From assembly GCA_030248215.1 (NCBI GenBank), contig JASANG010001904.1, positions 62,001 through 126,000 on the forward strand: a stretch of 64,000 bases of DNA, in the 5' to 3' direction. The DNA comes from Enoplolaimus lenunculus. Its lineage: Eukaryota > Nematoda > Enoplea > Enoplida > Thoracostomopsidae. The notes beneath the pieces were generated by a model. It was not told the DNA's origin. It did no database searches and saw nothing but the letters and a program-made list of their open reading frames with translations. How positions within the stretch are numbered: the first letter of the stretch is position 1; each line of letters starts with the position of its first letter. Shown here piece by piece: positions 1 to 12,500 of the stretch. The translations under genes were made by a program, and so were the position numbers.

Positions 1-901
1 TTGTTCTCAGTAGCTAGCACAAAAAATAATAGACGAACCATTAGAACAACGTGCGCGTTAGCATTCCATGAAAGTAAAGTCAAAACAAAATTTAGTAGAT
101 GGAATAAAACAGAACAGCAGACATAACAATGTAAAGCTAGCGATTATCTGAACATTGTTTACTAGAAGTTGAATTCAAAGAGTACACGCAACTATTCAGC
201 ACCAATCATACGCTAGAGCGTCAAAAGCTACCTAATTCTTTTTGTGATTACGTCAGATCTAAAACATTAACGCTCGTCAAGCCCACACAATCTGGTTTGT
301 ATTCTAAAAGCAAACTTTTCAGCCTATAATGGTGTTAGCTAATCTGAAGCAAAATCTGTTTGACAAAATTAAAAAAATTTCACACAAAGTATCATGACAT
401 TAAAACATCCATTATGTAATAAAAAATAGTCCTCTAAAACGTTCGATACATCAGAACATAAACAGAACATGCTGAGTGATAAGTTCAGCCTAAAAGCATT
501 GTATGGTATCGCTGAATATAAACACTGTAAACTCTGGAATTACAAATGTCGAATATGACACCTTTCAACCAAAACACTGAACTCAATATTTCTCAGCAAC
601 CGTGCGGTCATGAATGCAGCCATAATTTTGTGAATTGGCGGGTTATGTTCGATAAAATGTTCGAGAAAAATTTTGTAAAATTTTCTGTATTATAAAAATC
701 GCAAAGACCCGCCTCTACCTATGCCTCTGGCTACGTCTTTGAGTACAGTCGTCACGACGTTATATAATAAGACAAATTTGCACGTGCATACCTACCGTCA
801 ATAACGATGTCAACCACCAGTATAAAATAAAGCTCACATCAACTAGCAGAAATCACATATGTACATCACCAGATACACCGTTCTTCCAAATGTTTCAACC
901 A
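1..901. other. LRSAM1 downstream flank, no gene recognised
   Basis: AT-rich sequence with no open frame resembling a known protein, no RNA gene and no bounded repeat that I can see. It may contain the end of the LRSAM1 3' UTR if the ATTAAA signal is not the one used. Confidence 0.5.
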
Positions 902-907
902 TTTAAT
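902..907 (-). promoter_or_regulatory. Candidate LRSAM1 poly(A) signal ATTAAA
   Basis: An ATTAAA variant reads on the minus strand about 116 bases after the LRSAM1 stop codon. It is the only plausible hexamer I noticed close to the stop. Position fits a short 3' UTR, and the call rests on that alone. Confidence 0.35.
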
Positions 908-1022
908 TCACACGAACCTCGGACCAAATTTCTTCCTCGTTCACATGCCAAGCAGTAGCACTCGATGCACCATAAAACTAGAGCACCAATATTCATTACG
1001 ATTATTAAATAAGGCAACGAAA

Positions 1023-3528
1023 TCATGGATTCAAATGAAGTGACTTCATGTCTGGCGGTGGTGCAGAAGGTTCTGGGTGCGTTGGCCCACCTTGTGAAAT
1101 TCCGCTGAGCGCAACTTTGCTTGAAACAGCAGCACGACACATTGGACAATTTGAAATCAGTTTCGAACATAAAGAGCATATACAAACGTGGCCACACGGC
1201 AACAAAATTACATTGCTCTGAAATACATTAAACAACAGCGTAATACAGTCCCCGGTAGAGGTCTAAACCGAGACTGCGTTAACAACCAACAACCACCAAA
1301 AGCGCAGTGTGTTAATACGTTGTAATATTAAGTACAGCAAAATTTACAATCCGTTTCTTTATCCCAGTGAGAAATTAAAGTTTTAAGCTCATAAAAAATT
1401 TACATAACTAGCACCTTAAACAAATACCACTGACCAATTTTTATGTGTTATAGACTGCGGATTTAGGTGTTTTAACCTTAGTGTAACAGAAATTGTACAC
1501 TGATTGTGGCTCTTAATATAAAGTAAAATTATGGCTTGCTGGTTATGACACTGGTTCACTTATAGATTTGTTTTTGTTCAAAAAGCTAAGTATTTACTTA
1601 AGTCGGCTACTTAAGTAAATACTTAAGCAGAACTTAAAATACTTAAGTAAACTTTCGGAATCCCAGCCAATTTCTTTCGCCAAAAAACGTCTAATATAAA
1701 TTTAAAGGTATAATCAAAATAGTTGCGCAAGTTTACACACTACAGAGTCGGTCATATACAACAACCACAAACAACAACTTATTTTTAACCTTAAACTGAA
1801 TTATCCATTAGAAACTTTATGAACACCGTGCAATTTACGTCAGCAAAAAACTTTGGCCTGCAATTTTCACGTTATCTCAAAGAACATTCTAGTGCTCAAA
1901 ATAGTTTGCTAGTCGTACTAACTGCGAACGCAATATTGCAGTTGCTGTAACCTCAAAATATTAAAGTTATACCGGTGCACCCATACAAACGACACATTCG
2001 ACCTCAAACCGCGCGAGCGTGAACTCCGATACATTGTAAGCTGATGTTTTAGCAGCTTCAAATCGAGTGTTGTCCCGAGCTTCAACCATGCCTTCGGGCA
2101 CCAACTTGGAGTTAGAAGTTGAATGACGATGAGATTCCAAGTATTTAGCAACGTTTTCTAGCAGTGCGCTTCTGGTACCAAGCGAATAAATTCCAATCTA
2201 AATATACATTTCGTAAAAAATGTCAAACTTATTAGGACGCAAGATGCATAATCCGCATCAACGCTAAGATCACTACCGCTCTAAAACGCGCATTAGATTA
2301 ATGTATGATAAATAAGGGGTCAAACTTCTATTACCCAAGGGTAAAAATTTGAAAATTATCTACAGACAACCAATAATCTGCACAATTTCTGTAACACCAT
2401 TGAAGAACTATTGTCCGTTTGTAAATGGTAGCATTTTAAGAAATTCAGGTTGTTGCAGAAACGCTACTAAACAGAAAAAAATGGCAACAAAAACATAGCA
2501 ATTATAAAATATTAATCCGAGTCGAAACAGTTTACAAAAAACTTGTGTAAGCACGAAATTATAGCAACTAGGTTGTTATGAAAACCATAAATTTTAATTT
2601 TCATTCAGGTTTGAAATTACGCACAGAGTATACCGTTAGATTGCCATTATTGGTATTTTATAAATTTCAATCGCACCCCGCTATCGAGTGCAACAATATC
2701 GTACAAAAAACCAACAACGGCCCAAAAACTAAACAAAAAAATTTTACCCCGCCTATTGAGCACCGGGCCCAACAAAAACCTAAACCCAACCCACAAACAC
2801 CTACAACCACACCAACCACCAACCACCAACCACCTACCACACCAAACCACCAAACCACCACCCAACCCAACCAATACAACCACAACCACCACCCACCAAA
2901 AACACAACCCCAACCCCAAACACAACAAACACAACACACCCACAACAACGTTGGGGTGAAACAACGTTGGGGGAAACGACTGTTGGGTGAACAACGTTGG
3001 GGTGAACAACGTTGGGGGAAACAACGTGGGGCAACAACGTTGGGGCAAACAACGTTGGGGCAAAACAACGTTGGGGGAACACGTTGGGGTGGCACTTGGG
3101 GGAACACGTTGGGGGAACACGTTGGGGGAACAATGTTGGGCACGTTGGGGTGAAACGACTGTTGGGGAACACGGGGGGAACACGTTGGGGACCCGTTGGG
3201 GAACACGTTGGGGACTACGTTGGGGTGCACGGGGGGACGACTGTTGGGGGACCGTGGGGGACCCGTGGGGTTCATTCGCTACGGTAAAAAGTAACCAAAA
3301 AAACCTAACAAAACCAAAACAAAACAAAAAACAAAACAAACTATATACTGTTTTCTGAATTATTTGAATAACGAATAGTAAAAGCGTATACCGCACCCTT
3401 TGAAGATTGTCATCATTAAAACCAGCCAGCACATTCATTGTGATGCGATGTCGTGCAAAACACGGCAAAAAAGCTTCAGCATCGCTGCATTTGATTAATT
3501 TCACTAATTCAGGCTCAAGTTGTGATTC
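1023..3528 (-). CDS. LRSAM1: LRSAM1 exons 18-20: SAM domain, RING finger, C-terminal PSAP
   Basis: Exons: 3397-3528, 1973-2197, 1023-1217. Exon 18 gives the first SAM helices (AFLPCFARHRITMNVLAGF). Its donor AGG/GTGCGG is in phase 0 and fits better than the nearby GCG/GTATAC. Exon 19 completes the SAM (IGIYSLGTRSALLENVAKYL), crosses a linker and ends in the RING half ECVVCMGAP. Exon 20 begins SNVILLPCGHVC. RING ligands are C694, C697, C709, H711, C715, C718, C725 and C728, with 11 residues between the second and third, as in human. The human linker before the RING carries the TSG101-binding PTAP and PSAP motifs. Here that linker has none, and a PSAP (751-754, context HPEPSAPPPD) lies downstream of the RING, 11 residues from the end. 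Confidence 0.93.
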
Positions 3529-6500
3529 CTAAAACAACGGTCATTTTTGAAAATCTAATTCCTCAATTGTGTTGCGTATGTAAGCATGAATATACTTCAT
3601 AAAGGCGATGAAACGAAACTGTTTAGCAATAGAAGTTACATTTATTTACTTCATCTATTTGAAGCTTTGAAAATCAGCAAACTGTATGTCTATAACACTG
3701 CATAACAAACTACAGATGCAGGGTGAAAACTTTTATTCACTGCAAAATTTTGCATTCCGAAAAGTAAATTACTAAGATTGGCCTCTACGCACCGTCTCTT
3801 GCAAGATATAACTGTACATAATATACGCATGCACCACAATAAAGTAGCCACAACCGAACTTGTCATCAATTATCGGCATAGATAGATGTTGATTGAAAAA
3901 GACTTCGAGGTGTTTAGGCAGAATTTGTTCTGTTACACAGTTTTCAAAAAGCTAGACCTTTTCAACTGACTCTTAATGACTCAGTTATGAACATGTTCTG
4001 CCTTCTTATATCAGTGTTAATTTTATTCAACGTATATGATATATACTCTATGACCAGAGCCGTTGTTAGTAGTGATGGGCATCGGATATTTTTTTCATAT
4101 CCGGATATCCGGCAATTCTATTTCGGATATCCGAAACTATATTTTGCGCTTTTTTAGGTTTCCGAAACTCAATTATCTTTTCTCAAGCACTTTGTTTTAA
4201 CTTGTTTCTCTAAGGAAAGTACACGGACCCACATGTTGGCTGCTATGAGGGTAAAACATACAAATCTAAAATAGTTTATTACCCAACTGCTTCAATAGTG
4301 CTGGATATTCGGTTTAGAACATTGCTTATGACAAATAAATAATTGGCTTGGCCACCTGAAATTGAGTTCATTTGGTTTGTCTCCGATTCTATCGAATGTC
4401 ACCCGTCCCTCGAACTATATTTAAAAGAGTTGTTTCACGTTCCAAGAAGAAAGAACCACATTTAAATATACTTACGCTTAATCGAACAAACATCAGCCCA
4501 TGTTATTTTTGGTGATGCCCCGCTTTCAGCTGCGGATCCAGAAATTTCTGACGGGTGGTATGATCGTAATTGTCTTGAAACGCAATTTTTCAACAAAAAA
4601 TCTTCTGAGGTGGAAAATTGTAATGTAGGGACCATATAATTTTTCTACACAAAAAACTTTCTGAGGGGAAATATCGTAAGGTAGGGGGACCTTATCATTT
4701 TATCACAAAAGAATTTCCTGAAGGTTAAAATTGTAACGTAGGGACCTTACCATTTTATTACAAAATTTCTGACAGGTGGTGTACGCCCGCAACCTTCCGC
4801 GTTTTGAAAGGACACTAAGCAGAATGGGGCAATGGCCCCCCAACGCCACACTATACTGTTCATTATTCAGACAGCTAGAATGGCTGATAGAGTATTTTTG
4901 GACTGTTTTGGTTTATGAGAAGAAAGTAGTTTTCCTGGGGTTTGCATTCAAAACTTATGAGCTCATGGGTTCTGTGTCATGGGAAATTTAAATGTGCCCT
5001 TTACAGATTGCAAGATCTGCAAGCTAGCCTCTTGATAATTGGCATCATATTCAACCAGGCTTGGCGTGTTATTAAACCAACAGCGATCAGAATTTAAAAT
5101 GACGGCCAGCAGATAATTTCGCGACGCGACTCGATATATGTATATAAGTGGATTTTGTTTCTTGCAACGGCAATATATTTAGTAATTGATGGTGCGTATT
5201 CCATGCAAATTTTTCACTGGGCTAATTTTGAGATTATTTAAAAATGCGAAGTCATTATTCTGATAAATATCATGCTAAACTGATTCTTCTAATTTTCACA
5301 TGTTTTAAGAAATCTAAATTTAATACAGAAATTTTTTCGCCAGCTCCAGCTACTTTAATGGTGAAACAATTTCTGATATCAGGCATATACCCGTATACAC
5401 GCTTCTTTTCGGATACAAATCCGGTGCTCATGTATAGTATTTTTAAAGTCGCTTCCTATACAACGTTTCACAGCTCTATAACTTCGTGGTATGCGAAAAA
5501 TATTTTGGTCGGCCAAGATGGGGCCATTGCGGGTTGTCCCCCCCCCCAATTGGGGTTTTGTGGTCGCTTCCGCCGACACTGTGATGGACTGCACTACAAA
5601 TAACCCGAACATCTAGTGAAGCAGTATTCTACAGATTCTTCCTCCATTCCAGAGTAATCCCAAATACTCGAAATTTAGCGACCTAATTTATACATGTGCT
5701 GGTTTAGTTGACAATGTCAGGTAACAATTTATGTAAATATAATCTAACCATAGTTCTGTTAAGTCGCACAATAAAGCTAGTATATTTGTTGTACACCAAT
5801 GGCAGGTTTGGATCCAAAAACCTGATTGGGCCTCCAATCCTTACCAATTGATCAACCATGTCATTTCCATAATTTGCCGAGTTGCCTTTAAACCATACAA
5901 GAAAAACCTTATTTGCAGTCCTTCGTAATTTTGGAGTTGCTACATTTCCTATACAGTGCCATAAGGGCAGTTTAACTGTTAGATCTTTGGAACCATGATT
6001 TTCTGCCAACTGCTCGCACAACCAGTTCTGAAATGATCGCATCATTAGTAACGATTTCTGTTTGATAGATCGACGAATATTGTCCAAAGGGAACTGGTAA
6101 GTTTATTATGTTATTTGTAAGGACACATACACCCATCACGGTGCCGCTGTATATTTAAATAACACTTCGTGTTTTTGACTCATCTGAAACACTCTCCATC
6201 AGCTTTAGGATGATCACATCCATTAATGGAGACCGTAAATGATGAAGTAGATATCTATATACAGGGACGGACAATCACGGTTAAAAACCGAGACCGGTCA
6301 TGAAAAGTCTTGGTCTCGGTCAGTTTTTGGTCAAAACCGAAAAAATTAAAGCTTTCAAAATAAATTATTTCTAAAGAGTTTTTCGTAGTTTGTTGTGTTT
6401 TTCACAGTTTTTGTGTTTTTTCAGAAAATCTGCTCATATTAATGCGTAACTATAAAATCCATAGATTCACAGCGATGTTTTATTCATGAGGCGTCAATTA

Positions 6501-9500
6501 CTTCAACAATACGATACATTCGCTAAATCCTCGACTTGTAGTCCCGGCTTTAAACTACTGAGATTCAAAAAAGGAGACCGAGACCTGCCAAATACGGATA
6601 CTTGCCTAGACCCAGGCTCCCATCCCTGTCAATGTATTCTGTAATATTCAAATCAGTTTGTTGTTGGTAAATCTACAAAAACGGGATTCTCTCTGACACT
6701 GCGCTAGAAATTGTTCCTTGAGCTATTAGTGATTTTTTCAACATTTAGAAGAGCGACGCTTCAAATATTATTCGGCAGCTTCTTTAAATACGAGTATATC
6801 CATCGGTAAAGCCCATCAAAGCAAGTATCTGCAGTTTTGTCAAAGCTTTTTAATTAATTTTAAGACATTTAATTCTACCTAACTATACGACCGTACAGCA
6901 AAAAGACCTGGTGATGCTCGGCTACACAAAATCGTCCCAACAATCTTAATGCATTGTATCACGCTGTACACTACTGATTTGCATACACCTTCAATATGCA
7001 TATTATTCCATAGTAATTTTTCTCTAAAATTTACACCTATATATTACTGATTCTCATAGTACCACAACTTTTCCATCGTTCCATTGCTTTGTAGGAGAAA
7101 TGAAGATAAACAAATCAGTATACAACTAAATTTAGCATTCTATAACAATCTTTACCTGGCTTTGTTATAAGAACAATATTACATCTCATGCATGAACGAG
7201 GAATATATTCAGTTTCAAGATGTGATCTGAATAATTCTGTAGTATCGGACTCAATGTTTTGCTAAATTTAAATAGCTAAGTGAATCCATCTGGTTCGGCA
7301 GGTTTACAATGCTTAAAAGGAACCAAAATTACATTTAATGGAATCTATGTTAATCAATCTACCGAGAAACAAATCAACCTCTTACTCCACGATTGGAGCA
7401 ACTGACCCGACACGCATTTCAACTTCTACGATTTCGTCATCTGTTGTAGTATATGAGCCACATATTTTAACTGTTCTGTGTAGTCTCGCATTTTGCAGCG
7501 AATCTCTTTTTGATATGGAGATCCTTCGTAGGAATCACGTTTAGTTTTAAAATTTTTTCTCTTGAACTTTTTTGGTTCTAAAATACCTCTGCCATAAGGT
7601 GTCACTGTTCTATAGGTTAACCGCACGAAAAGCTATGTTTGTACTCAATGTTTAACGGTGCGTGTATTGATTGTGAGTTAACGGGGTATCCAGGGGTCAC
7701 CACTTACAAGCGCCACCAAGTATGCATGAGGCATCAAGACTGACGAAAACCAGCCTAATACCGTTGAAAGCAAAAGTACTTCGCGAAGCAGCCGATAGCA
7801 GATTTTTATGTTTTGCGAGACTTCAAATTTATCCTACAAAAATATGCTTGATACTAAGTGAAAAATCTAACCGCGTCCACGAGAGACTGAGGCTTGGCAT
7901 CGATAAGTCTTTGATACTGCGCAAGCCAATAGTCCATATCTTCTTCGGCTTTCCGTTTTTCCATCAAAGCCTAATAAAACAATACCAACACATATTATAT
8001 GTACACCAGTCGGTAGTAGAACATTTTCTGAATAAAACTGGGCATACAACAACGATAGTTTAGATTTTTCATTTCCAAAAAATCCTCGGCTTATGATACA
8101 TCACGATTAACAACGCGATACAACTTGAATATCGATATGCACAATTTAAGTCAAAGGTAAACTAATTCATGGTTACAGGGCAGGCTTTACTTTACCCTCT
8201 TCCAAGTATCACGTATGCGTGTATCTGCATCACGTGTACGTGTACCTGTATGTAAATAAATTTAGACTGTTAATTTAATAACAAAATGTTATGTATCATT
8301 TGTGCATCATTACTAGCTGTTCTTGAATTTGTTTTCTTCGCTGGTCTTTTTCGCGCATTAGTTCCATCAGTAAACACGATAATTCCACACGCTGCTCGCA
8401 CATAAAATTCTAAAATCATGGAAATGTGCCAGCCTTGTTCTCTTTAACAAGTCAATTTTTTAATAAATTTATCAACACCCTCGTAAAATTTTACTATAAC
8501 TGTATTACACAAACAAGTTTTGTTTTGCTAGAAAATCACATTGTATTGCATGGCGTTATTCTGCAAATTAACATTAGGTCAATCGAGTTTGAACAGAAAT
8601 TACGAATATATTATTCACATATTGTGTCAATTCTTTGAATAAACATACCAAATGTTGGTCCGCATTTAACTTTTGCTGTTGAAGTTCCAATTGAGTCAAC
8701 TTTGTAAGTTCTTGTTCGACCAATGAAATCTGAAATAAATTAAAACTAATGATACTGCTGTGATGACACAATCTTGTATCAATTAAAGTATATCTAGATT
8801 ATTAAAAATAATTTGCTTACTTGTTGCTTTAACTTAAGGTTCTTGCAAGCTTATTATTGTTCTGTTGTCTGGTTCGAATCATATTCTCAATTTTGCCAAA
8901 GTTAAACACAGCATATTATATCTGTTTCAGTGTACTGATCGGTACACCATATTCCGCAAATTGGTCTCAATTCAAGTGTAATTTAAGCTGTATCCTTATA
9001 GTTACAAAAGGAACAATACGGAATAAAACACACAAAGAATAACAGTCAAAAAACCATGGTCAACAGTGGTAATGTACTCCGAGTAACCGAACGGATTTTA
9101 GAACATTTCTCTGAGGCAGACAGAAAGAAATATGCTAACACGATTAACGCCGTATTTGTGTCGCAATGGCCGAAATAAGTAGCTCCTAAAAATACATAGT
9201 TTTGAACTTTAAAATAGATCGTGGCATTGAATATCAAAAGTATGACATCGCAATAATGATTTGAAATACTTGAGCGTTGATTCGAGTACTCATTGCGTCA
9301 CGTTGTAACATTAACAGCCCGAGAGCTTGTTTTTGTAGTTCTTCTGTCTTCACCAATTCTTCAACCACTTTTACTTTTTCTCGTTCGCGTTCTGTCAGAT
9401 TTGACTCGATCATTTGCGTTTCATTTTGTTCACTGTAGCAAAAATACCACAAATCAAAGTCACACCTATACGCATACGTATTGTACTTCAATCAGTGTAA

Positions 9501-12500
9501 TGCAAGGAGCAAAAGGAAAATAAAAATAACGGAAACGAATAACGATCAAAATAATGAAAACGGGCATTTAAGTATAAAATTTCAAAGATGTTTTATTTTT
9601 CTGCCAACAGAATTTCAGGCGTGCAAATATTCACCGGACATTCTCAAACTGAAAAAACTGACGGATGCACTTAAAATTTGGCACGTGTTTCGTTGTTTTT
9701 ATTACATTTCAAACAATTGCAGCATATCTGTAATGAAAAATTGCTACATATTCATTGTTTACAACTAATTTTGAGACTAAAACTAGCAGAATTTTTAGTA
9801 CTTCTATAACGGAAACGGACACCGATTTTTACATGAACAATAACCAAAACAGATTATTGGTTACAGCCTGGTGCAATGTCTGTTTAGTTGTTGATGTTGT
9901 AACACCTTTGTGCTACGAGTCACCGTTGATGTCGAGCCCAAGGAGTGTGGCAGCTTTAGCCGGCTTTGTCCATAAAGCTTCTGGCGTCAGAGACGTGGGA
10001 TTGGCCGGGCAATTGAACAAATGTATCGTGTCATGAGGAGTCGCGGAGCACAAGGGGCACGCATCCACTACATCATGGTTGATCTTGGCCAGATAATTAT
10101 TTAGGATGCTTGAGTAGCCAGCACGGAGTTGGGCTAGCTTGCAACGGGTGCTCCTGGGCAGTTTCTTCTCCTCGTTTGACAGTGGCGGTGGATAGCCTCC
10201 CAGCAGGACCGGTGGTTTGTAGTTTTTGACTCCATCTTGATGTGCTTTGTCATGAATGATCTTGAGCAAAGCGCGATATTTTTTGTTGTCGAGTGGACCC
10301 ATGTCATGCCAACGATTGTGATCTGGAAACGTACTGGCGAGAGTGTGACGCATGAGGCGGCTGGGGACCGCTGGATTATTGGCGATTTGATGGTTGATAT
10401 GATCTTGACGGTGGCATCTGAGGAAATACTGCTCCGACAGCATCAGGTTGTGCTCTTTTGACTGGCAGCATACTGGTTTCTAGATGGAGGTGCTCTTCTT
10501 TCGTTTTCCGCAGGCATCCGGTTACAGTACGGCTGGCACTGTTTTGCTGGCGTTGGAGTTCTTGCCATCTGCTACTGGAAAGGCCTGGAGACCATACGGG
10601 GGCACCGTAGTTGAGCACTGCATGTCTGTTTAGTCGAGCAGTCAGGCGCAGCTTACTACTCGTTTAAGCCAATTACTGTCCTTTATCGATTAATAATTAT
10701 ACTCGAGCTCATCAGTTTCGTCGAGTGACGCAACCAGAACCGCATTCGAAACACTATACGTCACTTCTTCATAATTTGACGGATAATATCAGACAAAATA
10801 ACTGAAGCTAATTGTACGAAACAAAGCAAAAACGCACTCAATCGCTGTTTTATCAACCAAATCTGCAATTGCACAGCACTTAGCAGCAGCAAATTCCTCG
10901 AGACCAAATGTCGTTGCCAGAATTTCGTCCATTGATTCTAAATACGTTACATTTACGATAACTACAATCAAGACACGAAAACAATTCAACACTTCGAGTT
11001 TTAACTAAACAATATTTGGTTGATATTTCCTAATATGTATCAGAGCATACAATAACGCAACACATTCTTTAATTGTCACAGATGAGGGAAAATGTCAAAT
11101 GTATTGCTGGATTTACAAAATTTTCAAAAATACAGCTTTAGCGTTTTTCTTTAATGCTTAAAAGCACGATAATCGATCCAACATAGGCATGTCACATGTA
11201 ACAAAGTTAGCTAATCATTGACATATTGTTAAAAAACCTAAGTATCGTCTAGCTATATATTCCGCCATGACCATATATAATTGGATTAAAGTTAGTCTGC
11301 ACTCAGTTACATACGTACTTACTTTGTACTTCTTTTTTTCGCAGGTTTTCGTACTCTTCTTGTCGTATTTTGAGCCAATTTTCCTCGTTTTTCCTAAACA
11401 TGCGAAAGCAATCAAGCAAAGCAAATTAAAACGTTGCTTACTAATCAATTTCTCGATTGCATTTCCCAACACGTTTTCAGAGCGATCGGGAAATTAACTA
11501 CAGCTGCCTTTCAAATTGGTCATGTAATTGACAGATCTCTTTCATAGCTGCAAATAAACTCAACGTATTTGAACTTAGAAATCAAGAATGCACACCGGCG
11601 TTTTTCTTCGGCATCCAGCACGCGTTCGGTTCTTCTGGCTTGCTCATTGAACTGGCAAATGTCTTTTACTACTTCTTCAGACTGCTGTTCTACTAAAATA
11701 ACGCTTTCTTTAACGGCAAATATTGATTCGCTGACTACTGTATAAACAATTTAATTAATACTGCCCGCATTATGACGGCGTAAAAACAAAACCGAAAATT
11801 GAACTACACGTAAATGTAACAGCAGCAAGCGAAACAAAATTAATGTAAACGGTGACAAATCTAATCTCGAAGCTGGTTTTTTATGTCTATTAAACAGAAC
11901 ATTCTGGCATATAATAACACTCACGTTTTAATAGAAATTGTAACATGTCAGCTTTTTCTTTTTCCCTTGCCACTTGCAAATTATTCAGTTGCTGTTCGGT
12001 TGCTCTCTGATCCTGAAACTTCAGCTTATTGCTTAACAATAAATTTCTGTTATTTTTTTTCGGAAAAACATTTATTTCATTTAAATAAATTTCAGTTATA
12101 CGACAGTTCTCAACGACGTATACTTTCGCAGAGTTGTGAAAACTGGTGCAAAAGCGAAAATTATGTTCACTTACTAACTTCATAACTTTCGCGACATTTT
12201 TGTGTGCGTTAAGCTACTTTCATATATAATCAGACCGATTTGCATATATGGGTAAAATAGGTATATGGCGCATTTATAATATATAGTACGTAAACAAAGA
12301 ATGACAAAATGTAAGAGATGCCGAATGCGGGAAATGACTGCAAACAATAAACAAGGGTTGTACTGACCGGGAAGATTTTTGTCCAAGAGAGTAACTAAGT
12401 AAGGTGTTGCCAGCTCAACATGAAGGGCCAAAATAATTGCAGGAGGGGTCTGCTGTAGATTTCACAAGACTACGGAGCTAAAGTTAGAGAAACTAACGTC

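Noticed and set aside
2578-3504. Long Pro/Thr/Asn-rich frames on plus and Pro/Val/Phe-rich frames on minus
   Set aside because: They are translations of the C-rich and G-rich satellite arms. Only the first part of the minus frame (exon 18, 3397-3528) is real protein sequence.
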